64,000 nucleotides of DNA, taken from the NCBI GenBank assembly GCA_030762895.1, contig CM061069.1, forward strand, positions 22,583,630 through 22,647,629. Direction: 5' to 3'. Source of the stretch: Sophora flavescens (lineage: Eukaryota > Streptophyta > Magnoliopsida > Fabales > Fabaceae). The position numbers were made by a program, and so were the translations under genes. The notes under the pieces are model-generated. The model saw only the letters and a program-made list of their open reading frames with translations, did no database searches and was not told the DNA's origin. Of this stretch, positions 44,491 to 54,994 are shown one piece after another. The stretch's first letter is position 1. The number at the start of each line of letters is the position of its first letter.

Positions 44491-46555
44491 ATGGCTTCAA
44501 ATTATACCTTGGGAGAAGGGGCTTCCTTGGAAAGACCTTCTGCATTCAATGACACTGCCTACATCCCTTATATCCCTATCACTCTTGATGCAAATGGGAT
44601 TGATGTATTGAATGCTGTAGAAAATGGTCCCGACATCCCTTACACTCTTGATGCAAATGGTAACAAGAAAGAAAAACTTAGAAATGAGTGGTGGTGGGGA
44701 GTCCCGGGAGCACCTGGGAGCAACAATGGGCTAATGACCAGAACCACCAAGAGACCAGGACACATCTCCACCCAAAACCTTAAGGTATGAAGTATATGGG
44801 TCACTTCTTTTATATATCATTCACTTAGCTTATTCCTAGACAATGTGGGACTAACCACTCACACTTGAATTTCCAACAATCTCCCCCTCAAGTGTGAGTC
44901 TCCCACATCACTATCAACTCCCGCTCCCCCATCAGGAGGAACCATGGCTCTGATACCACTTGTTGGGGAGTCTGGGGAGCACTTGCGAACAAACAATGAG
45001 CTAATGACCAGGACCACCAGGAGACAAGGACACCACATCTCCACCCAAAACCTTAAGGCATTAGGTATATGGGTCACCTCTTTTATATATCATTCACTTA
45101 GCTCATTCCTAGCCAATGTGGGACTAACCACTCACACTTGAATTTCCAACAAGTGGGATGAAGAGGATAAAAAGAAAGTAGGTTATAATGCTAAGGCTAA
45201 AAATATTATAACTGCTGCTTTGAGTTATGATGAGTTTTTCAGGATATCAAATTGTCAGACAACAAAGCAAATGTGGGGTACACTGTAAATTACTCATGAA
45301 GGAACAAATGATGTAAAGAGAGCAAGGTTGAACTCTCTCATGCACGAGTATGAACTCTTTCTCATGAATAATGGTGAAGAGATCAATGATATGCAAAGAT
45401 GGTTCACTCACATAGTAAATAAGTTCAATGGACTTGGAAAAAATATTTCAGATGAGCAACAAATCAACAAGGTTATGAGGTGTTTAACCAGAGAATGGCA
45501 ACCAAAGATCGCTACTATAGCTGGATCAAAAGACTTAGCAACTATGAACATTGCTACTCTTTTTGGAAAGCTTAAGGAACATGAGATGGAGTTGCATAGA
45601 TTGAATGATCATGAAGGAGAAAAATAAAAGAGGCTTATCACTTAATGCACATGACTCCAAAGAAAGTATTGATAGTGATGAAGATGAAGATTTTGAAGAA
45701 GATGATGAATCTGAAGAGGATATGAGACTGCTGGTTAGAAAGTTTATGATATTCCTCAAAAAGAAGAAATCCTTTTACAAAAAGCCATCAAACTTCTTCT
45801 CTAAGAAGATTACTTCAAAAGCCGAAAGTTCAAATACAGATGTGAAGTGCTATGAATGTGGCAAACCTGGACATTACAAGAATGAGTGTCCTAAACTTCA
45901 AAAGAAGGACAAACATGACAATTATGAGTCCAAGGAAAATAAGAATAGAAAGCCAAGAAGAGCATACATAGCTTGGGAAGCCAAGAAGAGCATACATACC
46001 TCTGAAGAATAAGAAGCCAATCTTTGTCTCATGACTAATCATTAAAGTGATAATGAAGATGAGGTAACTGAAATTCCTCCTACTTATGATGAATAACAAG
46101 ATGCTTATGATGAATTACATAGTGAATATCTTAAGATTGATAAACAGTTAATGTCATCTAGGAAAGTTATTGCAAAACAATGTAGTGATTATGCATGTCT
46201 TCAAATTAAAACAAAATAATTTGAAGTTAAAAATAGTAAGCTAAGTGCATCAGTTCTACATGTTCCAATTGCAATGTTCTTGAAAAAGAGGTGGATAAAT
46301 TAAAAACTACTTTGTCTAAGTTCACAATCGGTAGAGATAATCTAAATGTCATAGTAGGACAAAAAAAGGAGTATGTGATAAAGCTGGAATAGGTTATAAA
46401 CCAGTCAAGCATGAAAAGGCTTTTAAGAAACTCTTTGTTGCACCTAAATCCTCTACTAGTCTTTTTGTAAAATGTTTCTATTGTGCAAGAAAAGGACATA
46501 CAGCTTCTACATGCTATTTTAGAAATCCTTCAAGAATAAGTATTAAAAAAATCTA
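44491..46555 (+). pseudogene. Sirevirus gag of element F, interrupted by a TRIM
   Basis: The ATG at 44491 opens MASNYTLGEGASLERPSAFN. About 65 residues on, it is broken by the TRIM (44692-45151). It resumes with KWDEEDKKKVGYNAKAKNII, YELFLMNNGEEIND, VMRCLTREWQPKIATI and a zinc knuckle CYECGKPGHYKNEC (about 45850). Degenerate spacer frames follow, with a second Cys/His motif CFYCARKGHTASTC near 46475. There are stops at about 45287 and 45625 and many after 46010. It is close to the gag of E on the other strand. Confidence 0.85.
44692..45151 (-). mobile_element. TRIM (terminal-repeat retrotransposon in miniature)
   Basis: A complete 460-bp element in minus orientation. The LTRs are 44961-45151 (5', 191 bp) and 44692-44878 (3', 187 bp), TGTTGGAAATTC...CCCCAACA. 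The primer site on the minus strand, AGTGGTATCAGAGCCATGG (44942-44960), is of tRNA-Met type. A purine tract TTGAGGGGGAGA lies before the 3' LTR (about 44879-44892). AGTGG is duplicated at 44687-44691 and 45152-45156. There is no coding capacity. It lies in a former coding frame (the gag of F). Confidence 0.95.
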
Positions 46556-46569
46556 GGTTCCCACGTTAG

Positions 46570-46958
46570 AAATCAGGGTAGTAGTAGATATCCATGTTAG
46601 TGATCGTGGAGGCCAGAGCGTCTGATGTACATAGGTTGTGTGTGGTGAGCCATTTTGATGTATTTTGAGAGGGGATGAGCTCTGTGTGGAGTGTGGTAAG
46701 GATGTTGACTCTCCCAGACATTTTTATGTATTTTCTATATCCTTATGTTAGTTGTACCAGTGGGGCCCTACTGATGGGGTACCCTTGACATTTTATGTGT
46801 TTATATATATTTGGAGTGTGATGTTATGTTTATGTTCTTAATGATTTAAAGTTTTTAATATTTATGGTTTTCTGTATGCATGTTTAACGCTTATATCGTG
46901 ATTAAGGTTTAGTTAATTAGGTTTTTCCTTTAATGGGACCTTGAGTTGTCTCAATCTT
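46570..46958 (+). repeat. Right end of solo LTR H
   Basis: Non-coding; ends TTGTCTCA at 46953, then the ATCTT duplication. The boundary with F upstream is not sharp. Confidence 0.6.
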
Positions 46959-48310
46959 TCCATAATTGCCTATTTTACTCATTTGAAAGGATTATGGCAA
47001 GAATTGCATAACTTCATACCAATTCCATCTTGCATTTGTCAAATCCCTTGCACATGTCCACTAGTTTCTGTTGTAAATGGATATAGGGAGGATGATCAGG
47101 TTCTTAGATTCCTAAAAGGTTTAAGTGAGCAGTTTTCAGTTGTAAAATCTCAGATAATGTTGATGCAACCTTTGCCAGATTTTGATACAACCTTTTCTTT
47201 GTTAATTCAATAAGAAAGACAAATGACCAATACTATGGATGATTCATGGATCTTGGCAAACTACAGTGGCAATGTCACTAATGAAAAAGTGAATTTTAAA
47301 GGCAAAAGGGGAAAAAATTACAATAATCATAACTATGGAGGATCAAAGGGTTACTATTATGGAAAAGGTCAGAATTCCAAAGTATGCACCTATTGTCAAA
47401 AATCTGGTCATACTATAGATACCTGCTACAAAAAGCATGGTTACCCACCTCCTCCAAAGAAGAACACCATAGTAAACGATTGTTTTGCTCCTAATGAATG
47501 GATCTGATGATGATGAACCGTGATAGCATCATTTCTTACAAAGAGCAGATTGAAGAGTCAAGGTTATTCTTTACTCCATAACAGCGTAAGGCATTTCTAG
47601 CTATACTTCAAACTCCTCATCAAGGTCATAACACAAATCACATAACAACAATTTTATATCATTCCTCAGATATAATCAGTTACCTATCTAGTATTCGTAA
47701 TCCAAGTCATTGGTTGCTAGATACTGGAGCAACTGATCACGTGTGTCACGCACTAAGTCAGTTTCAAATTTACAAGAAAATTTGTCCCATCCAAGTAAAT
47801 TTGTCAAATAGCAGTTATGTGATCACTGACATTTCAGGAAGTGTCATTTTTTCTAACAACTTCTATTTGAATGATGTATTGTATATACCAAATTTTTAGT
47901 TTAATCTAATTTGAGTTTCCAAATTGTGTTGTTCACTGAGTTGCTCACTGGTTTTTCCAATTCTGGTTGTACAATTCAGGAAATGGTCACTTCGAGGATG
48001 ATCGGTGTAGCTATAGCCAAAGGAAGATTGTATGTAGTGGAGCCACCAAGTATGTTGTTTGTTGAATCACACTCAATAAGTGTTGTTACCACCACCAATA
48101 GTAGCCCATGACATAGGAGATTAGGACACCTTTATTTTAATAAGCTAGCTGTTTTACAGAAGCTATATCCTTCCATCAGTTGCAATGATCCCCATGGACC
48201 TTGTGATATATGCCATCTTGCTAAACAAAAATGGTTACCCTTTTGTAACAGCTTGACACATGTTAATAAAGCTTTTGAACTCATTCATGTATATATTTGG
48301 GTCCCTATTT
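46959..48310 (+). pseudogene. Copia gag C-terminus, protease and GAG-pre-integrase of G
   Basis: It resumes the gag interrupted at 16722, with AYFTHLKGLWQELHNFIPIP, then VLRFLKGLSEQFSVVKSQIM, and a zinc knuckle CTYCQKSGHTIDTCYKKHGY near 47390. A protease signature HWLLDTGATDHVCHA lies at about 47710. A broken GAG-pre-integrase has RRLGHLYFNKLAVLQ and CDICHLAKQKW (48115-48235). It stops at about 48310, at the start of integrase. The same order and spacing occur in element L. Stops at 47211 and 47899 show that it is dead. Confidence 0.85.
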
Positions 48311-48422
48311 CTATTCCCTTTATTTTTTATCATCACTATTGCTAACTCTTTGAATGAAGAGTTATTTAGCTCATTTTGACTCTTGCTTTTTGTTGTCTTT
48401 GAGGTTTTGAGTCTTGATTTTG

Positions 48423-49340
48423 TTAGGAATTATTAGTTTGTAAATATTTGTGTTAAGTTTTGTAAATAGTAGCTTTTTGCTCTAGAATGCTCTATCATGG
48501 TCTCAATTTTCCGTGTCTGTATATGCAGTTCTCTTGCTGGAGCGTGGCTGAAGCATGGGTGATTAAGCTATTGGATGTTGCGGCATGGATCATTTTCCAG
48601 TGGCTATGCACTAAAGGATAAAAGCTGACAAGGACACCTTTCCTCTCTCCACAAGGGCACTGACACTATCATCTTTAAGGAAGCACACGTGCCTAGGATC
48701 AACTGCCCCACATTTTTAGGATTTTGGGCTAGGGTTATTTTATTAATACTTTTGGTTGTTGGCCCAAAATGGAATGAAAGAGAATATGGTTTTGTGTACT
48801 ATAAAAGCATTCAGAAAACCCTAGTGAGGACACACATGAATTTTTATTACACATTGTCTTGTCCTTTCTTGAGAGCTGTGCTTGTTTCCTTCTTCTCCTA
48901 GATGCTGCTGCTGCAATTTTTCATTTCTCCACCCATTGTAATGGTTTCTTGCTCTTTTCTTATTTTTGTTCTTTGTAAGCTCATTATGAGCTAAACACTT
49001 TTAAGCTTTAGGTATGCTAATATAATGAATGTTTAGTTGAGTTATGTAATGACTATGTTTTGCATTTTATTTTATCACACATTTAATGTTGTTTAATTAA
49101 GGGTGATCAACTTGATTGAATACTTAGCTTTCTTGATTTGGAAAAATTAAGTAAGTGGAACTTGATAAAAGATAGGAGTTAAGTCATTAATTGGAAGATT
49201 AATTGATGTTGGATAGGCTAGGAATAGCTATTCAAGTCCTTGAGCTAGCTGGAATGTGCTTGATTAAGAGGGTGGTGTAATTAATCTGAATCTAGGAATA
49301 GAACACAGTTAACGAACCTGACCCTGTTTGAGGGGAGACT
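48423..49340 (+). repeat. Probable gypsy LTR fragment N
   Basis: It begins TGTTAGGAATTATTAG and has a promoter-like CTATAAAAGC near 48800. The tail (49080-49330) has phrases such as GGAATAGCTATTCAAG and CTAGGAATAGAACACAG, resembling the 3' halves of Athila-type LTRs such as 4290-4560. No partner LTR or duplication was found. It lies in place of the missing pol of G. There is no gene. Confidence 0.4.
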
Positions 49341-49360
49341 GAATCAGGGAAGAGGAAGTG

Positions 49361-49389
49361 CCATGGGCAATCCGAGATGATTGCCATGG
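49361..49389 (+). repeat. Short hairpin
   Basis: CCATGGGCAATC and GATTGCCATGG form a nearly perfect 11-bp stem around a six-base loop. Confidence 0.6.
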
Positions 49390-49559
49390 TGCAACAATGT
49401 AGAACCCTAGGACTTCATGCAAACCCTAGCAGAGTACTAGTCCTCATATCACACACAACAAAACACATATCACACCATAACCTTATAATATTAAGTATAA
49501 CATGGGAATGACATTGGCTTATCCAAAATCATTTTCTCAGAACAACTAGAGTGTTTAAT

Positions 49560-50427
49560 TAATGAATACGAAATACAACAATGAATTGATGATGGTGTTA
49601 AAACTTGGGTAGCCTATGGGCCCAAGTGGAGGTGGAGATTGTGCTTGTGTGTTGTGTTGAGCATGCATTCACGCATCGGAGATGTTAGTGGAGGATGTTC
49701 AACATAGGGGAGGTTGTCTGTGAGCAAGACAACCTGGACGTCTGTGGGACCTGGTACCCCCGCGGTGGCGCATCTGTGAATAAGGTGCGTCGGCTATCCT
49801 AGGGGTCCACCCAAGGTTTGGTGGATTGCCCCAGCGTTGGTGCTTATTGGCCAATGTGGAAATGTAACTCCGAAGTTGACTTCCTGAAATAGAATGGATC
49901 CAAGTGCATAATGGAGTAGTGGAGCAGAGTTGCATTGCATAGCATACCTATTTATACTATGATGTGTATGTGTTATAATGTTGTTTGCTATAACATGACT
50001 GTTTTATATATGCTCATCTTGCTAACTGCTTCCTTGCCATTATATTCATATTCATGTTTCTTACTCCCTATCTCCATGTTTCTTGTTGTGGCATGTATCT
50101 TTTATGCAGAGGACGACGAGCAGCTAGTTGAGGAGTGACTCTGAGGACCCGCGACTCATTAGTTATGATTTCCAGTTTTTCATTAGTTAGTTAGTTTGTT
50201 CAGTTTGTATCCGAGGATGTTTTCCGGATTTGTTATACCAGTTCTGTAATGTGACATCGGGGTTGGGTTTTCCTTTTATGTTATGATATGTTTATTTTCG
50301 CGTTTTGAGACTTGACACAATGTGGTGTTCTCTACTAGTTGTTTGATTTTAATATATAATGCATGTTTTATTTTAAATTATCTTATCTTCTTATGCTTAG
50401 TCTGTATGCGGGGTAGAGGGTGTCACA
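49560..50427 (-). repeat. Second copy of LTR family B (reverse, partial)
   Basis: The reverse complement starts TGTGACACCC (at 50427) and matches 2846-3370 and then 10024-10430 across the point where element M is inserted in B, so it represents the empty site. The copies are clearly diverged. Its other end is unresolved. It interrupts the 3' LTR of G. Confidence 0.75.
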
Positions 50428-50496
50428 ATAGCTAGTCTGTATCAATTAATTCATTTAGTAATGATAAATCAATTTCTCTAACTACAAAAATACTCG

Positions 50497-50850
50497 AAAT
50501 GGTGACCGAAAATAGAGACCGAATTTATTAGTTGCCATTTGCGACCGAAATTGCGACTGATATTTGAATCTACAAGAACAATAGTTATTATTTGCTTTGC
50601 GACCGAAATGGCGATCGAAATAACGACTGAACATACATTAGATAAAATTCGATCGCAAAAAAGAAGATAAATATAATCAACTTTTGTTGACCTATTAGCG
50701 ACCGAAATTACGACCGAAGTTGCAACCGAATATAGTCTGTCGGTTAAATTTCTTAGTACATTGCGACCGATTAAATTTTGGTCGCTAATGCGTTCCAAAA
50801 AAATTTAAAATTGCACCATTTAGAAACCGATTAATTCGGTCGCTAAAAAC
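50497..50850. repeat. Left subterminal repeats of the CACTA element
   Basis: At least ten copies of GCGACCGAAAT, or of its complement, mostly 20-40 bp apart. These are the presumed transposase-binding repeats. Confidence 0.85.
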
Positions 50851-51517
50851 TAAAATCCCTAAAAACTAAAAATTCCTTTTTCTTCTTCATTTTCGCGATC
50901 TCTCTTCCTCTCTCTCACTCCATCTCTCTCTTTCTCCTATGACCACCACAAGACCGACCGCCGTCCCCTCCTCCGACCACTACCATCACGGTAAGCTCTC
51001 CTCTCCCTCTCTCTATCTCTCTCTCTGTTTCTAACCATTTCTCTCTCTCAGTTCCCTCCTCAATGCGGCTACACCAGCACCACCAGAGCAGTGTCGTCGT
51101 CCTCCTCCTCCTCTGGTATGTTTTCCTCTCCTCGCCTCTCTCTCTCGCCATCCTCTTCCTCATCTTACTTTGGAAAAAAAAAAATCTTGGCATTTTTCTT
51201 TTGTAAGTTCTTGAGTTATATTTGGAGATTGAGATATGAATCTGTGTTATTGTTCTTGATCAATTGGAAAGGCCTCTATTCGGTAATATTCATCTATTTG
51301 CTATCATCTTGGTAAAGCAAATGCTTAGATGAGTGAAACTGTTTTGCATTCATAAAAAAAATGTCTCTTCGAATCTGTTATAAGTTACTGGTTGTCCAAG
51401 CAAAGATGATTTTGATGATCTAATGTGTATCTGCTGTTGCATATTATCTGTTTAATGAAAAGGCTGATTGAACATGAAGTTTAATACTTGTTTTTTTAAG
51501 CAAGTTTAATACTTGTT

Positions 51518-51670
51518 AAGGTTTATAATATGTTTAAATGATTATATATTGGTGTGTGTTATTGGAATAATTTTCTAAATGCTTGTTGATTTAAGGTGAT
51601 TTAAGGTTTATAATATGTTTAAATGATTATATATTGGTGTGTGTTATTGGAATAATTTTCTAAGGTGATT
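51518..51670 (+). repeat. Imperfect tandem duplication, period 85 bp
   Basis: About 61 bases starting AAGGTTTATAATATG at 51518 recur at 51603 without visible change. The 24-bp spacer is lost after the second copy. Confidence 0.9.
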
Positions 51671-52496
51671 TAATACTCATGTTGTTACTATGCTGTAAAT
51701 TGGTAAACCTCTTTAATCATTTTTTCCCTCCCCCACGGGGTTTGTGTAGTTTTGGATGAAGAGGCAATTATGGTAAAGTTTGGTTTTTTTCATGATTAAT
51801 GATATACTTTATATTTAGTCTAGTCTTTGAAATTTTGAAACACTGATGATCCACAAACAATTTTCCATTCTCACATAAATGTATATTTTATGTCAAATAC
51901 TAATGGTTGAATTTCATGATAATGATTCTTTAATTGCCATTAAGTGCTTGATTGCCTTGGGAGCTTATGCATTATGCACAAGTTTACTATCTTCATTCAC
52001 ATTAGAAAGCAGCTCTGTACACAATATTATGAAAGCAACTCTGGTTTTCTACTCATTTGTTTCACTAGACAATGGAGTTGGAGTGTGCCACTTGTAATGA
52101 AATACTTGTTGATGAACGATTCAACGATGTCTGGAGACTTCTCCATTAATAGGTTATCAAGGCACTTCCAGTAGGAAAAGTCCTCTCTATGACTATCCTT
52201 CAAAACCACGTAAAAACATATGTTTTCCTGAAAACTATTATGTCTGCTAATCTGTAAAAACAAGTCCCGACATTAAATTAAATACACGAAATGCATGTGT
52301 GTACGGATAGATTAAAGGTATTAGTTTTCTTGCCTTGAAGTTGCATGTGAAGTTGCATGCTAGTCTGCTACATGGATCTTTCCATCTTTGCTTATTATTA
52401 GTTGATGAAGTTTAGACATATGATTTGTAAGAAGTTATGCCATTGTGCTTACTTCCTAATCGTGTTTGTTTGTTTTCCTTATCGTTTTATCAGAAA

Positions 52497-52886
52497 ATGG
52501 ATCCGACTAAATGTTTTGAGGCAACAATCCATTTAGACCAGGTACAGTATCTCATCAAGTGAAGAATAACGATCGAAGAAAAAATTAAGATGATTAAGGC
52601 ATAAACTAATCATTACTAAATTGTTCGTGTGTATTTGGAGGATTTGATTTCAATTCCGCGATCATTCTACCGTCGTTGGGGACAAGGAATACCGCGTGTT
52701 GTGACTATTGAAGACAAATGCGGAAATATGTTCAATGGGAATATAGTAATCCATGAGGATCACCCATATTTTTCAACCGACACAAAGGGTATCAGGGAGT
52801 TGTATTTGCTGTCCACTGGTGCATTGGCAAAGTTTAAGTACCTTGGGGGTTCTCACTTCTATATGTTCATCCCTTTGGAAGATTGA
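52497..52886 (+). CDS. Small B3-like domain gene inside the CACTA element
   Basis: A two-exon model: the ATG at 52497 opens exon 1 (52497-52541, MDPTKCFEATIHLDQ). A GT...AG intron (52542-52640) joins in phase to exon 2 (52641-52886), giving about 96 residues. Exon 2 reads DLISIPRSFYRRWGQGIPR, VVTIEDKCGN and FKYLGGSHFYMFI. That has the IPxxF, VTIxDxxGN and final F...F pattern of plant B3 DNA-binding domains. The exon 1 ATG is preceded by a splice-acceptor-like CAG, so a 5' exon may exist. The captured gene is intact as a reading frame. Whether it is expressed is unknown, and a REM-type B3 origin is only a guess. Confidence 0.55.
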
Positions 52887-53209
52887 TGAGTTTTGATTAG
52901 TACTTATTGACTGTGGTGTGTTTTTATGTTTTGATCGTTAATTGGTACATTATTAAACTTTTTTGTTTGTTTTTATAAACAATTATTAAACTTGCGTTAA
53001 TTAATGTATGTGTTTTCTTGGTCATATTGACTTTGGTGTTTTGGATCGTTAGTACTTTATATTTATATTTTCTGTTTATCCAAAAAAATATATTGATGTA
53101 CTTTGTTTATATCAAAAATTAAAAATCAATGGTGGTATTTTTTGAAAAACAAAATTCGGCCGGTAGGATTAAGTTACAGGAATTTTTTTTAAAAGAATTT
53201 ATTTTCATG

Positions 53210-53465
53210 AATAGCGACCGAAATAGCGACCGAATATCAGTCACCAAATTCGGTAATCTGAGCATGCGACCAACTATACGACGACAGAAATATATAATTT
53301 AGTGACCGAGATATCGGTCGCCATTTTGCGACCAAATACAAATTCGGTCACTAAACATTTAGTGATCAGGGTTTCGTCTACCCCTTGATTCGGTCGCTAA
53401 TTCGATCGCTAAACAGGATAGCGACCGAATTAGCATGTTTGGCGACCGAATTATTCGGTCTCTAA
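53210..53465. repeat. Right subterminal repeats of the CACTA element
   Basis: Repeated TAGCGACCGAAT, and ATTCGGTCGC in the opposite sense, mirror the left subterminal array. Confidence 0.85.
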
Positions 53466-53487
53466 ACAGGTTTTTTTTGTAGTGTCT

Positions 53488-53549
53488 CATTTTCTTCCCT
53501 CTTCTCTATAAATTCTCTATGTACTTCACTTTGATTCTTACTTTTCACA
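53488..53549 (+). repeat. End of the 3' LTR of G
   Basis: It matches 15943-16004 and ends TTACTTTTCACA. The sequence preceding the CACTA element, 50433-50479, is the adjoining LTR piece. Confidence 0.85.
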
Positions 53550-54600
53550 ATAGTCATAACCACCCGAAAGGGAAAGACTTCCCTTTCCCCTTCACCACCT
53601 ATCACTCCTACATAAATCTGTTTCATCCAAGGTATACCAAGTTACATTCATTAATTAAATTAAATTTATATAATAAATATAATATTATCATAGTACTAAA
53701 CCAAAAAAAAAATTACAAACTCATGCTCCAACTAAATGCAATTTTTATAAGATAGGTTCAACCTCTTTGAACCATTATCCATGTGGCATCCACAGCTTTT
53801 GGCGTCACCAGGCAAGTGAGATGTTTGAAACGCTTTTTAACCAGCAATTGGAAAATTTAGAAGGGGCGAGTTTACCGACTCAGTTAGGTGAATTCCCCAA
53901 ACATAAGCAATCACAATATCATGCAAACAATTTATAATATCATACAGAGTTCATGTCAATGAGATGTTTTAACCATTAAAACAAAGTACCACTCTTATTG
54001 GCAAAATTGGTAATTGTGAATAGGACAGAATAGGAACATTAAACAATTTATAATATCATACAGAGTTCATGTCAATGAGATGTTTTAACCATTAAAACAA
54101 AGTACCACTCTTATTGGCAAAATTGGTAATTGTGAATAGGACATAATGGGAATATTGTTTCTATTCCAATGTTCGAAAGATCATAATGGAATAACAAAAA
54201 CATATGGGTTCAAGAGAAAATAAAATATCAAAGTCGATTGACTTTGAAAAAAATGATTTTTTTAATGAACTTGTGAATTTTTTGAAAGATTTTAAAAATA
54301 TTCAGAATTTAGACTTTGAATGCTACTTTAGGTGTTATTTACACTTACAATTTTGCTATTTTCTTAATAAAAAATTGAATCACCTAATCCAATCCAAACC
54401 GAATTCAGTTTTAGTATTGAAATCAATTAAATTTAAATAGAACCCCAACGACTTACCGTATTTGAGTTAGATGATTTTTTATTTTAAAATTCAGATAAGC
54501 TGATCTGCGAACCACAATAGCACAACATACAATTAAGTTACAGTGCTTTGAATGTGGTGGAATTTAGATAGTGATAAAAAAAAAGGTGCTATGATCTTTA
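53550..54600. other. Intergenic DNA with a 116-bp tandem duplication
   Basis: AT-rich; no supported gene. 53925-54040 is repeated at 54041-54156 with two or three changes near its end. CTTTA at 54596-54600 is the duplication of element L. Confidence 0.7.
53925..54156 (+). repeat. Tandem duplication, period 116 bp
   Basis: The unit starts AAACAATTTATAATATC. The two copies are nearly identical until GGACAGAATAGG versus GGACATAATGGG, so the duplication is recent. Confidence 0.92.
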
Positions 54601-54994
54601 TCTCAAGTTTTAAGGAAAGTAAGAAAAGCAAGAAAGGCAAACATAATCAAGAGAATAAAAGATGGAGGCTTTGTATTACTTGAAATGCTAAAAAATACAG
54701 TGATGAAGCTACTGTGTTATTTATACAAAGGGAAAGGGAACATAGTAAGCTATCCTAGGTGCCAATACACTGAATCATCCTCAGCCTACTTTCTGTTAGG
54801 ATTTGTTAGAGGAGAGAATAAAGGTGCTTCTAGAAGGAAATGTGAGTGGAGTGATTGGTGACTAGGCACCCCTGATTTCATCACTCCAACCATGTGGGAC
54901 TTGGTGAGGCACTTGGAATCTTCAGCAGCATCATTTCTTGATTTCCTTGATTCCTCTATATTATTTGCATTGTCATTGGCATTACAGTTTAACA
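54601..54994 (-). repeat. 3' LTR of L
   Basis: 394 bp; minus strand TGTTAAACTGTAATGCC...CTTGAGA. Confidence 0.96.

Larger units (their letters stand above)
22427..46570 (+). mobile_element. Sirevirus-like copia element F (5' part only)
   Basis: The 5' LTR pieces are 22427-23497, 36961-37409 and 44396-44440 (starting TGTCTTGATTAATG, ending CAACCAACA). They are separated by elements C and E, whose duplications GGAAC and ACACT restore continuity. The primer site TGGCATCAGAGC follows (44443-44454), then gag (44491-46555) interrupted by a TRIM. The element stops after the second zinc-knuckle-like region. Pol and the 3' LTR are missing, so the right end is a deletion and the exact end is uncertain. 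Confidence 0.8.
16723..46953 (+). mobile_element. Gypsy-type solo LTR H, split by elements I and F
   Basis: It starts TGTAACATC at 16723 and ends TTGTCTCA at 46953. ATCTT is duplicated on both sides (16718-16722, 46954-46958), exactly at the break in G's gag. The pieces are 16723-17174, 21412-22426 and about 46570-46953, giving about 1.8 kb without coding capacity, so a solo LTR is likely. The last piece has GTAGATATCCATG and GAGGCCAGAGCG, phrases I associate with plant gypsy LTRs of the Tekay/Del kind. The first piece carries a cluster of ACGCTCGAGCGC-like words (about 16865-17065). Confidence 0.75.
50480..53484. mobile_element. CACTA (En/Spm) non-autonomous transposon carrying a B3-domain gene
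   Basis: The right end reads CACTACAAAAAAAACC inward and the left end AACTACAAAAATACTC (first base mutated). TCT is duplicated on both sides (50477-50479, 53485-53487). Both subterminal regions (50497-50850 and 53210-53465) are packed with GCGACCGAAAT-like units in both orientations, as is typical of CACTA elements. It is 3005 bp with no transposase. It sits in the 3' LTR of G. Confidence 0.9.
15769..53549 (+). mobile_element. Ty1/copia element G, outermost host of the central nest
   Basis: The left LTR is 15769-16004 (TGTCAAAG...TTCACA), followed by the primer site TGGTATCATGAGC. The right LTR is broken but ends TTACTTTTCACA at 53549. ATAGT occurs directly before (15764-15768) and after (53550-53554) the element. 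Its gag is split into 16307-16722 and 46959-47510 by solo LTR H. Protease and GAG-pre-integrase remnants lie at 47650-48310. Integrase, reverse transcriptase and RNase H are gone. It is the oldest insertion of the nest, since all others from 16723 to 53484 lie within it. Confidence 0.85.

Noticed and set aside
44692..45151. Cassandra-type TRIM with 5S rRNA in the LTR
   Set aside because: No 5S rRNA internal control region is visible in the LTRs, so it is called a TRIM without a Cassandra assignment.
50915..51315. Arg/Glu-rich minus frame and Ser-rich plus frame
   Set aside because: They lie in CT/AG-rich low-complexity DNA within the CACTA element, with no coding signal beyond composition.
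52629..52886. B3-like frame starting at 52629
   Set aside because: That start is a GTG within the presumed intron end; the two-exon model from the ATG at 52497 explains the region better.
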